Shown: one piece after another, positions 20,401 through 32,309 of the stretch
Numbering within the stretch: position 1 is the first letter of the stretch
How the letters are laid out: the number at the start of each line of letters is the position of its first letter
Origin: Paraphysoderma sedebokerense
Lineage: Eukaryota; Blastocladiomycota; Physodermatomycetes; Physodermatales; Physodermataceae
DNA length: 64,000 nt
Assembly: GCA_025602915.1 (NCBI GenBank)
Contig: JAHLJZ010000017.1
Span: 124,001-188,000, forward strand
Reading direction: 5' to 3'
The notes under the pieces: generated by a model
The model's database searches: none
What the model saw: the letters and a program-made list of their open reading frames with translations, nothing else
Told to the model about the DNA's origin: nothing
Made by a program: the position numbers and the translations under genes

Positions 20401-22003
20401 TACAACCGCCTAATTCTAATAATTCTTCTCTGTTGAATTGTCTGGGCTATGTCTTCGAAATATTTGATTTTAGATTTTACATCAGGACAAATCATTCTTG
20501 CCGTATATGGACTTTGAATAAGATATTTCCGTTGGATTAGTTGGGTCGGCGAGGGCCTTTTGTTGCGCAGAAATTGTGATAGCTGGGACTTCGTTTTGTT
20601 CGATGGACCGCGAAAAACTATTCACAGAGAAAAATGTCTGATTAATAAAATATTGTGAGATAGGTTCTCTTGAAAAAGTAGTAGATACATACCAGTCACC
20701 CTAGCAACTTCACTCTGTCTGCGGGGTCTTGTGCGAGAGATGTTGCGCTTCAATTTTCGATCTCTGAGATGCCTGTCAATGGTTACTTGTCGAGCAAGAA
20801 GAGACGGGTACTCTGCGGACGATTTAACAATAGTTTGTACTACAAAATGATTTAATGTTAATTTACTACTTTCATTGAGCACTGTTATGTAAGAATGTTT
20901 AGCTTACTTGGCACAACTCCAGCATTGGACAAATCTTCAAAACTACGGCGATGTGTTAACTTCTTCGAAAGTGCAGCCTTGTTCCTTGCATATCTTAAAG
21001 ATGTAGCATTTCGCAAAAGTGTAGCCGCAGTAGAAGTAACTTCTGGAGGAAGGACATTTCGTTCCTTCAAATCTTCAAACGAAGGCCGTCTGTGCAGACC
21101 TCGACTCAATCGTTTCCGAATTATGAACTTATTCAATTTGACAGCAACTTCACAACTTCTACTATGAATTGGACCGTTTATGTATTCTCCTTCATGGATA
21201 AGTCGTCGAGTAATGTAACCGCCGTGCAGAATATTTTTTTGCACCAAGTTCTCCCTTGTTGGACGATTAAGAGAAGCGAAAAGGCGGGCCGCAATTTCGG
21301 ATTTGTTGCGATGGTGTATGATATAGCGCCACAAGAGAATGTCAGAAGCTAAACGGCGGAAACGATGATTGACATAAAGTAAAGTTCGTAAGTCGGTATC
21401 GTCACAGAACTAAATTAATTTAATAAAGTTGAAGGGGATCGTTAGTTCATGGGTTGCTGGACAGCCTGTGGCTGAATATCCAGGAAATGCCTTCCCTGCG
21501 GCAGTAGTTTTACTCTTGGACTATGTAGTCCTTAAGGTTTTAATTATACATACTTTCAAGACCTTCAAGGTCAACTCCTCCGGGATAATTTCGATGAACG
21601 AGGATACCATCTTTGGGGCAGTGCGAAGTTGGGCCAACTGTTTCTCTGAGGGAATGGAGTTCAGAACAGCAAGGATGCAGATATTAGAGGCCGTGCGGAG
21701 ATGCAGAAGATGTCAGAGGAAGTAGAGCGAGACCGGCTTGGTAGTGTCGGAAGGGGGGCTTTTTAATGCCCTTGTATGATGATTGAACTAAAAGAGGTAA
21801 GCAGGGCATTGTGCAATGACAATCGCATTGAGCATCTCACCAATGACGCGTCGCGCGTTGCTGCGGCTAATGGCTTCCTCGGTCTGCTGACCCTGCTCTA
21901 CCCATTTCGCAACTCGCATCCACAGCGCATCCATCGTGAAGTCTTCTCGCTGCAATGCATACCGAAACGGCAAAGAATATTCCGACGGCATTTCTTCAGA
22001 CAA
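20400..22003 (-). CDS. F-box protein with RPEL (G-actin-binding) repeats
   Basis: Five exons fit in phase: 21841-22003, 21554-21645, 20908-21409, 20693-20839 and 20400-20617, about 373 residues. An F-box spans the exon 2/3 junction near residues 73-115 (IIPEELTLKVLK joined to FCDDTDLRTLLYVNHRFRRL, then LLWRYI). At least four RPEL-like motifs follow: RPTRENLVQKNIL (about 132), RPSFEDLKERNVLP (about 192), RRSFEDLSNAGVVP (about 238) and RPSPTQLIQRKYL (about 321). RPEL motifs bind monomeric actin in MRTF and Phactr; F-boxes recruit substrates to SCF ligases through Skp1. The pair suggests actin-dependent ubiquitination, an inference. The 195-nt first intron is the least certain junction. The frame is also open upstream of 22003. 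Confidence 0.75.
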
Positions 22004-22170
22004 TCTCTGCGCTGCTGATGGCGGCTGAGCAGTGTGTTTCTCAGTTTACAGTTCAGATTGACAGCAACTATTTATTGTCATCTTAGCCGACGAAAACTTA
22101 TACAATAGATTTGTTTATAACAGAATATACTGAATATTGAGTGATATGGAGTTGGTAAGCGTGCGTGTCT

Positions 22171-25100
22171 TTAGAAGAACCCAACGAAACCAGAATCCAT
22201 GTGCCCCACACCCGGGTCGTGGAAACCATGCATATCTAACCCATCACCCCAATGCCATTGACCATTGAAATCCAACTCTGTTCCAAATCCATGATGTTCT
22301 AAACTGTTCATACCAAAATGGTCACCACTATGAACATCTAAAAGCCCGTTCGAATCACCGTTGTGACCTTCACGCGACTCGAGGAGACCACCGCCTGGCT
22401 GATTGTTATTTCCATTCTGATTTTGACCGTTGGGACCGTTGGGGTTACCCGCACCGGGGGCTCCATTTCCAGGTGCACCATTCGGATTTGCAGGTCCAGC
22501 AGGATTAGCATTCGGGTTAGCGGGTCCAGCAGGATTAGCATTCGGGTTAGCGGGTCCAGCAGGATTGGCGTTTGGATTACCAGGCCCAGCAGGATTGACT
22601 GGTCCAGCAGGGTTAGCCGGCCCCGCAGGATTATTCACACCTGTGCTCAAACAATAGACATGAGTTTAATCGGTCAAACATTGTGACTCAAATCTAAGAT
22701 AGAATGCTTGAAATGATCGAAAACTGAACTATGCACGAACCAGGACCATTGGGACCAATTGGATTAGGGCCAGCACCAGGGCCAGGACCTAGCGGTGCAG
22801 GGGCAGGGCCTAAAAGAAATTGTGAGATGATACTTCAGACAATTGTTGCAGATTAAACTAACCTCCCGGCGCCGGACCAAAATTGATTGGACCTTCAAAA
22901 AGAAACTAGTAAGGAATTCGTTCTGCTAGAACATCGAAATAAAGAATACCTTACCGGTTGGATCAACGGGTCTTCCTGGCATGGTAGGCGGCGGAACATT
23001 GCCTGCTTGAGGAGTAACAGGAGTACCGTTGGGATTCACTTATTTAAATGAACGTGAAAAACGTCAAAGACAGAATATCCAGTTTTGAAGGATTTGACTA
23101 CTCACTGGTAGGAATTCCCCAGCCTCCCCCTGTAACTGAAGGATCCGGACCGAGCCAGTGAGGATTGTTACCGAAAGTGGGATCATTTGGTGCTACGGTG
23201 ATAAATATATTGTTATACGGAGTGTATATAGTTTGAACCCTAAAAGAAAGGGAACATACGTGCAGGAGCCGGGTGATTTGCCGGATTTGCGCCAGTGTTA
23301 TGTGGAGCAGAAGTTGCCGCTTGATTAGCTTGATTGTTCGTACGGTTGATGTTAAGTACCATTTGTACGATAGCAGCAGAGGCACCCATGAGTGAAGCTA
23401 TTCCAGAATTTATCAGCATTCCGGTTGATCTGCAATGATTGAAGGGAGGCTTAAACATACCTCCAGTAATAGCGACTGTAACACCCAGCATCCCTTTTCC
23501 AATTTGAGGGCGAGATTGTTGAGCAACCGCCTGCTGCAGGGTCGGTGGAACAAAGAATGTGAAAGATTGATTGATTCCAATTTTCTGTGAGTTAGCTCGG
23601 ACGTGATTGTTTTCGACGGAGAAGAATTGGTTATCAGAATTTGAGTGTAGAGCTGTTACGGCACCAAAATGTTAGTGTAAGGCATGTATATTGCAGAAAC
23701 GGTACAGCGGATGACAATACCAAAAGCTAATGGAGAATGGGGGAGTTTCTGCACAAACATACATGGTTAATTGCTTAGTAAAAATAACAGAGAAAATTGA
23801 CTCTCGGTACCTTGAAAATCCAAATGGCATTATCTCTCAAATCAGTCTGTTCACCAATTTCTCCGCCATCCCAAAGGCACATAAACTTTCCGTTTTCTAC
23901 ACTTCTCAATGCTACTGGTTTTCCATTGGCTTTATTTAAATCGATGAATTCTTTCAGTTCAACTCCACCACCTTTCTTCAATTCTACGTAATGAACATGA
24001 AAGAACGCGGATGAATCGCTGTATTTGCCCATTTCAACTTTCTCCCACTGATATAATCTCGATTTTTTAGTGGTTTTACACAGCGTTCTATCTTTAGAAT
24101 CTTTAATAGCCACCGGAATGGATAAATTGGAGTTGTTGTTAGGATTGTAATTCTTTGGCGCCTCTTTGAACTCTTTGAGTTGACGAAGCTCCTCATCTTG
24201 GGTTGGAATTTGAGAAGGAGGAAGCCGATGAGCTGGATACGACGGTTCGTGCGGAGCAAATGTCGCTCCAGATTTTGCTTCAGAACGAGGACCTGGGCGT
24301 CTGAAACCTTCGCGTGAACTTGGGCGAGATGGAGCTGAGTGTCTGGGGTGTCTTCGATCGAAATTTTCTGGAGAGGGAGGACGACGAGGCCAAGTGTCCT
24401 CAGCGGGTCCTGGAGGACGGCGAACCCCCATATTCTCACTCATTGGTCGGCGATCGTTATCTCTATATCCAAACCGACCATTTGTATGTAACCGACCCTG
24501 AGGTCCCGTTGAACGGGGACGCTTGATATTGTCGATTGGAACGAGGGCATTGCTCGGTTCTACAGATTTCGGACGAGGAATTGCAGTACTAACTTCTGGG
24601 CTAAATCGAACTTTCTTGTCAACCGTGTCTGCTGGTGTTGCTTCTGGCTTTGGTGACGGAGTTTTCCGTTTCTGCAGTGCAGAAGGTTTGATAAAATAAA
24701 ATCGAAATAGTTTTTCGAATCCACTGTCATCATCGGAAAGAGTCAAAGTTCCCTCTGAGAATGTTAAAAAATTTCCAGACTCATTGACTAAAAGAAAATG
24801 GGGAGAGCTCGTGTCCGGATACTGAAAGACGTGCAAATGCATTAGCTATTGTTAATTTGTTGAAGGCTCAATCGAACACTGTACCTTGATAGTCCACAAA
24901 GTTAATGTAGTCGGAGTATTAAGCAAAAACAACTGCCCGTCGCTTTTGAAACCCGCATACCATCTTGGTTCATTTAAACAAAGCAAAACTTTCATTCCAT
25001 CCTCCACCTTTCTAATTGATACAGGTGACTTATTCGGCTCATACTTCAATAATAAAAACTGGTAATTCGGATCAGTATCTTTTGGCTGAGGAGCAAAGCG

Positions 25101-25274
25101 AAGATGAGGAGCCTCAGGGGGATTGAAATGGAGGAACAAATTTGATTTGGTTGCGAAAAGGATAGGGTGAGTCGCGGAGGGAGAAGCGGGTCGCTTTTCC
25201 GGCTGAGCTGCAGTTGTTGGTGATTTTGATGTGGGTTGCGCGACTGGCGAAGTTTGCGGTTTGACTTCTGCCAT
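22171..25274 (-). CDS. Beta-trefoil (fascin-like) protein with disordered Gly/Pro/Asn-rich C-terminus
   Basis: Ten exons join with consistent phase: 24885-25274, 23811-24821, 23721-23748, 23461-23652, 23260-23397, 23106-23192, 22955-23038, 22863-22892, 22741-22809 and 22171-22640, about 832 residues. Repeated trefoil strands occur in two places: an N-terminal half (IRKVEDGMKVLLCLNEPRWY, GQLFLLN, HFLLVNESGNFLTF) and, after a Pro/Arg-rich linker, a second (VALRSVENGKFMCLWDGG, ALHSNSDNQFFSVENNHVRA). A Gly/Ala hydrophobic helix follows (VTVAITGASLMGASAAIVQM), then a tail of PAGP/NPNA units. No signal peptide is visible. Actin crosslinking or carbohydrate binding are both possible for this fold; neither is demonstrated. 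Confidence 0.75.
22493..22582. repeat. Three tandem 30-bp units encoding PAGPANPNAN-type repeats
   Basis: Unit GGTCCAGCAGGATTAGCATT plus ten further bases is repeated; the first two copies are virtually identical and the third is slightly diverged. Shorter PAGP-encoding units continue to about 22630. This tract lies inside the last exon of the beta-trefoil gene and is likely length-polymorphic. Confidence 0.8.
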
Positions 25275-26425
25275 AACTTTTAAGTTGTAATGACTTTTGA
25301 TAAACGAGAATAGTTAGCAACCGAGTACCGTAAAACAGTACTTGGATTAAAGTGATTCTAGAAGAGAGGGCCTTTAATAATGATATGTGGCCGGGCCCAA
25401 ATTGAAGTTTCAAAAGGCTTACCTCGCAATGTCGCTGATTCAATATGCTAAACTCCAATCTCTGGCGACTTAAAAGTCTTTCTCGTGGGGCCAAATATTA
25501 AAACTATGTAGCAGAACAATTGCGTCAAAAGGAAACCGCGAAGCAGTTGCTTGTGGAGAAATTTGACCCATGTTAAAACACAATAACTTGCCTGTCTCAA
25601 CCCTCTGTAATCTGCGTTTTGACTTGGGTCCAAAGTTCAAATGGAAAGTAGAGAGCGCAGAGTATAAAATTCAAGACTATTAGTTGTTGGAGACTGGATT
25701 TTTGGCAATAGAACCGCTTCATCCTAGGCATCTGTCTTGTTCCTTATGGGAACAGTCAACTCATCTCCGCGCGGTAGTCGATCAGCCGGTAGCTCGTTTA
25801 TTCACTCCAGAACGCGGAACAGGCAACACTCTTCAAAAACTAAATCACCACATCATAAGTCCTCATTTATACCGGATGTGTGGCAAATCCATTCAAACTG
25901 AATTGCCGAAGGTATCGAATGCATAAAAAAAATTGTAAACGTGCTTCGGTTTCCTCATCATTGGACTCGTTATTATTATTATTTCGCTACCGTTCCAATC
26001 TATTATGAAGTGATACTTAGTGTGAGGCTTCCATTCAATCCGATTTGCTTCTTGTAAAAACCACTGTCAAATTAAATTTAAAGTCCTGCGTCGTTAAAGA
26101 AAGCGGGCGATTCCATTCGTCTGACATGTCCTCCGAGACATCACGCAGATTTATTGCTGCATATTATTCATAGGGCCATATATATTATGTACAAAGATGA
26201 TGACTTCATTCACACAATTAATATGCTACATTCAAATTTGTTCTGGCAGATATCGGAATTGATTATCGATGTTCGATGAATACATTTTTGCTGGATGAGG
26301 ATTTCGATAGTACATTTGTAAAGTATACAGGTTAACTGGAATGTCATGAAGCCCCACAGGCGATTGTTGATTTCAATGATCGAGATTCTGAATGATCGCC
26401 TGAGACAGTAAATTCTTGCCAGCTA
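25275..26425. other. Intergenic region, 1.15 kb
   Basis: Lies upstream of the beta-trefoil gene and downstream of the WHIM gene. A plus-strand TATAAAA is near 25663, and a plus-strand frame at about 25684-25926 lacks any recognisable domain and was not called. No RNA gene was seen. Confidence 0.45.
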
Positions 26426-28471
26426 TTAAGCATCATTGGCGTAGTCGCTCATTACACTTGATTCGCTCGTATCGTCAGTTATCATGCGTTTCTGTTTACT
26501 AGTCGATATGAAAGAGATTTCATTTTCGGACGAAGGATCTGTTGCAGCAGAGTTTTCATGAATCGATGATGTTGAATCCTCGTCTGTTTGCGTATGACTC
26601 GAACTAGTAGGGCTAGAATCAACAAGATCGTTTCCTCCGGACCCGCTGAAAATCTTTCGCCTCTTTCCGCGTTCATCTGTTGACCCCTCCTCCACGCCTA
26701 AATCATCAGAATTTGGGTAACTTTGTTCATCAAGAGCATCATCAGACGAATCTTGGTTCCTGATTCGTTTGCTTCGACGTTCGGGAACAGCTCTTTCTGT
26801 CTCCTCCGCTTCTTCCTCTTCGTTCGCATCATCGTCCAGAATTGATTCATCTTCCTCATCATAATACTCGTCTGCAGTCTCTCCAGCGTCTGATTCCGCG
26901 CCGTTAGAGGGCTGTCCTCTATTCCCCGGGCGGTACGCAACGAACTCAACGTCGCCGTCATCAAAGAAGTCTTCTGACGTTAATTCTTTATAACTTACGA
27001 CATTTCGCTTTGCTCTCTTTGTTCTAGGCTCGTTTTGACGAGATAACATTAACGATTGTTCATACTCTTTGCGACGCTCTTTTTGCCGTTTGCGGTCTTC
27101 GATTTTACGTTTTTTCTATTTTTCAGGGAGGGCAGTGAGACTTCCAAAGAGGTGAGCAAGCTAACGTAATCACTGGCCACACCTCAATATACTCCAGAAT
27201 CTTAGGGATGAGCAACTTCACGCGTTCACATAGCTGCTTTTCGGCAAAAAATTTCGAACTTTGCAATGTCTCTTGAAATGAGATCAACTCATCAACAGTG
27301 GAGGATACCTTCAAGTATGACGACACCAATTTAGTAGTGGTAAAATAAAGAATATATAATAAAAATAACCCACCACTTCCCACTTGATCTCATCACTGAA
27401 ATCTTCCCCATCCACCTCTGCATTTGCTGACTTTGAACCGATTTTGAAGAAATTATTCTTCTTGGAGGTCGCATTTGCCCAACTTGGAAGTGTTTCTTTG
27501 TATACTCTTGCATGATCTAGTGTGTGCACGCAACGACAAATGAGTTCGATTGGCAAAATTCTGAGATATAATGCGATACATACTACCAAAATGCCAGTAT
27601 AGATTTCCTTGATGATCTGTCCCCAGAGGTTTCGCTCTCTGCGGCAAGTTTATGATGCAATTAGCGACACTGAAACGTTTTCCGTTTGAAATAACCATAA
27701 CGAACATACAATTAAATCTTTACTTCGTTCCCTCTCCTTTAATGTTTCTCTGCAAATATCTTGTTGTAACAGATAATCACAAATAGATTTCAAGAGCATA
27801 ACCTGATCATATAACAATAATCTGTCAGATCTAGGCCATACGCTATTGGATAGATACAAATATTACCTTTTGTAGTGGTTCTAAGTCATCATACTCCTGA
27901 AACGAGGGAATATCCATGTACTCTTTGAATTCCGCAGATTTAGTAAGTGTTTGGAGATAATTCGTCCAAGATTCCACACTGACGAGCACGTTAGCAAAGG
28001 TAGAATGGATACACCATAAGATCACCTTTCGTCGTCAAATCAAAAACCAATCAAAGAGACCACACGGTGAATACAATTGTAATGAAGAACCACGAAGCTT
28101 ACTCTATCTTCTCTTTCTTTGTATTGTAATTGACGAGACGCAGGAGAGCTATATTCAAGTTACACAGGGCTTCATTGTTGATTCGAGATTGCAGCACTGC
28201 GACTTCCAATTCCTAGTTTTATAATGGGATCGTACATAATTATGGGCGGACATCATCATCACGAAACAGAGGTAAACATGATCAAACGGTAGAGGCGGAT
28301 TTGGGTGGAAATCAAGACAAATTAATACTTTCAGAATAACATGGAGCAAGAGAAAAGACAGAAATGATGTACCTGTGGCTCAATATAAAATTCCAATAAA
28401 TCTGAAAATGAAGTAACGAATGCCGTAACAAATGCAGTTTCCCATGCTGATTGAACTTGTGTGATCTCCAT
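26426..28471 (-). CDS. WHIM/DDT-type chromatin-remodelling subunit (RSF1/CECR2-like)
   Basis: Eight exons (28373-28471, 28103-28212, 27867-27978, 27710-27802, 27587-27638, 27374-27516, 27183-27308, 26426-27115) join in phase to 474 residues. The N-terminal helical half (SAWETAFVTAF, DLLEFYIEPQELEVAVL, PLQKVMLLKSICDYLL) corresponds to DDT/WHIM1. It is followed by the diagnostic WHIM segment AKPLGTDHQGNLYWHFG and a coiled part (DEIKWEV). A basic stretch (KKRKIEDRKRQKERRKEYE) precedes a long acidic, Ser-rich C-terminus with SKRIR nuclear signals. RSF1, CECR2 and Ioc-type proteins bridge ISWI ATPases and nucleosome linkers; that partner is inferred. There is no PHD finger or bromodomain, so it is shorter than animal RSF1 and CECR2. 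Confidence 0.75.
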
Positions 28472-28903
28472 TAATATTGTCATATGCAGCAACCCAGATA
28501 AACAATGAGCAGTAGAAGAATAGAGAATCGAGACGGTTTAGAAAGGGAGGGCGATAACACTTTCAATATTCGGGATTACTTGAATAAAAGGCACAGGGGC
28601 GGAGGATGATATCTGTTAATTGTAAGCGTAGAGGACACCGGACAGAGGCGAGAATTCAGAAGTGCTTCTCCAAAACAAGATTCAACGAGATGAGATAATG
28701 ATTGTTGATGCTAGTAGTAAAGAATAATGCGGCTATGACAATAGCAGGGAATTTAAATCCGAACAGACTTCCTGCAAAAAGGAACAAAAAGAGGAACGGA
28801 ATCGGCTCCGCGCATTCGTAATTTGCTGTCCTCGTTCCTCACTGAAAAGTCACTATTACGTTTACAATGGATCAAAAATGTACAATCACTTCATGTTTTT
28901 TAT
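28472..28903. other. Upstream region of the WHIM gene, 3' flank of TRM6
   Basis: No coding frame or RNA gene recognised. Only short AT-rich segments are visible. Confidence 0.45.
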
Positions 28904-31075
28904 TTATTCTAGTCTGGCTTTCTTTCTGTCCGGTGATGCAGAAGAATCACTTTCTTTGGCCTCCTCTTCTTTCGGCTCTTCGCCCTGGCCCGTCAAAGCT
29001 TCTACTTCCATAGCCGTATCAGTCGCTTCAACCGAGATTTCTTCCTTGGTTTCGTTATCTGTTTTATCTTTCTTACCGCGATTTCTGCCACCCCTACCTC
29101 TTCCGTTCCTACTTGTCCAACCTCCTGCAACGGATTTTAAATTTTCCTTCGTAACTGTCCCTTCAATGGCTTCCTCGCCGTGAACCCGTAACCCAACCAA
29201 CAGATATCCACCGGAGCCTGAAGTGTTCATCAAAGGATGTAGCCTACCAGGATCTACTTGATACTCTCTGAACCATGATGTCATTAGATTCGAATGCAAA
29301 AAGTTCGGCGAGGTTCGGAAAAAATGATAGGCGGGGAGGAGGGTCTTTCAACGAAAAAGGAGTTTAACATGCTAACATGCAACTTACCGCAAAGGAAAAG
29401 CATAGTTGAAATGAAGAAATACCTCCGAACTCGGGCTGAAAGCAACAACAGGCCTCGATCCTCCGATCAACGGAACAAGCAGTTTGACAAGGTCCAGCAC
29501 ATCCAAGATGCTGCCAATCACCAGCCTAGAGAAACGTAGTAGTTAATAAACTATATCATGCACTTTTGCTTAAAGTAAAAATCTCACCCGTCGAATTCTC
29601 CGGCCAGAAGTAGATCTCTAACTTTCAAAGATCGTTCATAAGAAGCTTTTTTCTTCTCATAAAAATTTCGCTGCTCTTGGTTCATTTTCTCCATTACTTC
29701 TGCCGGTTTATCGACCCAGACTTTTTCTAAAGAAACAACAGATGATTAAGCAAAATCATTGTGGATAAAAAGTAATTCTAATCGCTCACGCTCGTCTTCA
29801 TTCCCTGTCTCAATTGGGAAGGCCCTCGCAAACGACAGTGTGTGGAGCGTATCAAGAACATTGTCGGAAAAATTCATATACCGGACGATGTCGTAATTAT
29901 GCTGTTCAGACTCGTGTATTGCGACCACCGTTCCGTGTCCTGAAGAAGCGAGAATTATGATGGGAACGAGATCATTCAGTGCAAGTCGATTTAAATTTTA
30001 CTAACCGCCCAATCGCTCCATCACAGCAGCCACCAGTAATCCTTGCACATCGTCGACAACTAAAACCTTCGAGCCAGCGCGAATGTTGGCCTGGGAAAGC
30101 ATTATGGATAAGGTATCAATCCGTAACTCCCTAAATCGTTGAACCAGAGTTAACAAAACGAGCTCTGGCGATTAATCAAAAGGTTCTTCTGGGCAGCATA
30201 CCTAATTTTCAATATCGATTTTTCAAAGAAATATTCGCAAATTGATCTCATATTCACCTGAACCGGAGTAAATGTTCGAAGGAATCTGTACGTGAATTTG
30301 GCCAAAATGAGCATTCTAGTCCTTCGAAAGCAAACAAATGTCGATAAATACCTCTGCTCCTTTCGCTTCTTATATTTCGCCTTTGAATACTCCGTCTTCT
30401 TGCTAAATTGATCATGATTATCGATTATGCGTTTTATAATATCCTACAGAGAGTTCGCGGAATTAATTCATGGCAAAGGAGGACATTTTGGAAGGCAAAA
30501 TGCAAACGTACATCGCCTCTGACTTCACCCTTTAAACTTTTTTCTTTTAACTCTTCGATTTCATCGTGCGTCAGTTTTTGATTCGTCATGATATCGTATA
30601 TCGCCTGATTATTCGCTTCAGTCTCCTCTAATAAATTGAGTGATACAACATAGGTCAGGAACTCTTAATCGACTTATTCTTAGTGATAATCAAATGAATT
30701 AACTTCCACTTACCAACTTCTTCTAATTCTGATTTCAACTCAATCCGTTTAATTTCATTATGGTTAATGATCTCATAAGTCGGGCCAAATGGTTTTCCTA
30801 TAATGAGGTTGGCCGAGAATTTGCCGAATTTGCCGAGTTCGATTACACTGCAGAGTGGAATCTGAAGTCAGAAACATGACGCTGAGTCACTTCTACACCC
30901 CGGCCCATTTATCTTGTACTGCTCCAGAAGTCACCATCCATCATCCAATTTGAGATAAAGCTAACCTGTCCGCTTTCACCTGAACTATCTTTTTGTTCCC
31001 GCTGGGCATAATGATGATGACAAATTTGCCTTCCTGTATGACATCTTGCATATGAGGTGACTGATCTGTTGCCAT
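28904..31075 (-). CDS. TRM6: tRNA (adenine-58-N1) methyltransferase non-catalytic subunit TRM6
   Basis: Ten exons fit in phase: 30966-31075, 30714-30847, 30512-30627, 30352-30443, 30202-30315, 30006-30130, 29790-29939, 29588-29726, 29423-29525 and 28904-29344, about 507 residues. Family landmarks appear in order: VIQEGKFVIIIMPSGNKKIV at the start, LGKFGKFSANLIIGKPFG, NQKLTHDEIEELK, ELRIDTLSIMLSQANIRAGS followed by KVLVVDD, MERLGGHGTVV, and the C-terminal WFREYQVDPGRLHPLMNTSG followed by GGY. With Trm61, Trm6 forms the m1A58 methyltransferase acting on initiator tRNA-Met and others; Trm6 supplies tRNA binding. The C-terminus carries an added RGRGG/Lys/Glu-rich tail. It diverges from EBP across a 246-bp shared promoter. 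Confidence 0.93.
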
Positions 31076-31321
31076 AATTATTGCTAAAAGAAATGTTATG
31101 ACATGCAGTATAAAGCATACGATATAATACACAAATTACATTAGGTGAAATCCTTGTTTGTCGTCCTTCGTGACTGGTTGTCGCGCGTCTTCGATGTCGG
31201 GCAGAATTGGTCAGGAATCTTTTACGGAAAGCGAACTCTTCTGGTAACACCGTCGATAGATCTGCGCACTGCATACAGAAATATACTCGTATATTAGCAA
31301 TTTACTCATACGCTCTAGACA

Positions 31322-32309
31322 ATGATGTTTGGCTCATCAAATATCAAACCCGCTCACCCTTTCTATCCTCCCTCTCTCCAAATTCCCACCTACGTTCCGC
31401 CAACTTATTCGTCCCTCGAACTCTTCGGTGGCTTCGGTGCGGTTTGCTTTGGTATCCTGTTCTTCACCTTTGCCTTCACGTCGCATTTGAATCTCGGTAA
31501 AAGATTAGCCGTCTGTTGGTGTGTTCTGAGCGGTCTCATTCACGCTATCTTGGAAGGCTATTTTGTCGTGTTTGTAAGCATTATTCCTGGTGATGACAAT
31601 GTCTTGGGACAAGCATGGAAAGAGTACGGAAAGGGTGATTCAAGGTATCTATTCAATATTATGTCCGCCGCAATAAGTTGCGACAGCGCTGATGCGGAGC
31701 CGTTGAGATAACGAATCTTTGATGCGTCGCTACTGATAGATATATGTGGGGAGAAAAAACTGTCTGGATCATTGAAGCAATTACTTCGGTAAGTGATGTC
31801 TTGCTGATTACATACTTATTGGCATTGAATTTTATTGACGAACTAACTGAAAATTACATTTTTCAATAGTTTTTCTGGGGCCCGCTCCTGCTTTACGTTG
31901 CTTACAAAATCGTTCGTATTCCAAACGAGCCAAACAAATACCACCCCTTACTACTTATCATTTCGTACGTATCTATCTATATTTATCCACTTTTGTTCTT
32001 CTAGTTTCTAAAGCAATTTGTAACAGTATGGGTCAGCTCTATGGCACAATCGTATACTTCTACACGTCTCTCGAGTTAAAGCCTGCCACAAAATCTGTAG
32101 ACACCTTGACCCCATTAGGAAGGGCTCAGGATTTGATTGGAAGATTGTACTCAAAGGATACCGTCCCCGAGCCTTATTATTTCTGGGTTTATCTTATTTT
32201 CCTGAACTCTATCTGGTTGGTTGTTCCGTTTACATGTATTGTTTGGGGCTTAAAAACATTGATGTGTGACGAAGAGAATGGCACCATTGAGAAGAAGAAA
32301 AAGTTGTAG
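31322..32309 (+). CDS. EBP: EBP-type 3-beta-hydroxysteroid delta8,delta7-isomerase
   Basis: Four exons (31322-31644, 31740-31788, 31870-31964, 32027-32309) give 249 residues, near the family length. Emopamil-binding-protein signatures are present: CWCVLSGLIHAILEGYFV, LGQAWKEYGKGDSRYM, IIEAITSFFWGPLLLYVAYK and the late SMGQLYGTIVYFYTS with EPYYFWVYLIFLNSIWLVVP. Four to five membrane segments are evident. The C-terminus KKKKL has lysines at -3 and -4, an ER-retrieval signal, fitting an ER sterol enzyme. It moves the sterol double bond from C8 to C7. Most studied fungi use the unrelated Erg2 for this step, so an EBP-type enzyme is notable; whether Erg2 also exists cannot be told from this window. 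Confidence 0.92.

Noticed and set aside
23461-23491. 31-nt GTATGT...TTGCAG intron in the beta-trefoil gene
   Set aside because: Too short and breaks phase; the 63-nt version ending GGAATAG at 23398 keeps phase and gives a continuous Gly/Ala helix.
25684-25926. Plus-strand 80-residue frame downstream of a TATAAAA
   Set aside because: Starts only about 15-20 bases after the TATA box, has no ATG at its beginning and no recognisable domain.
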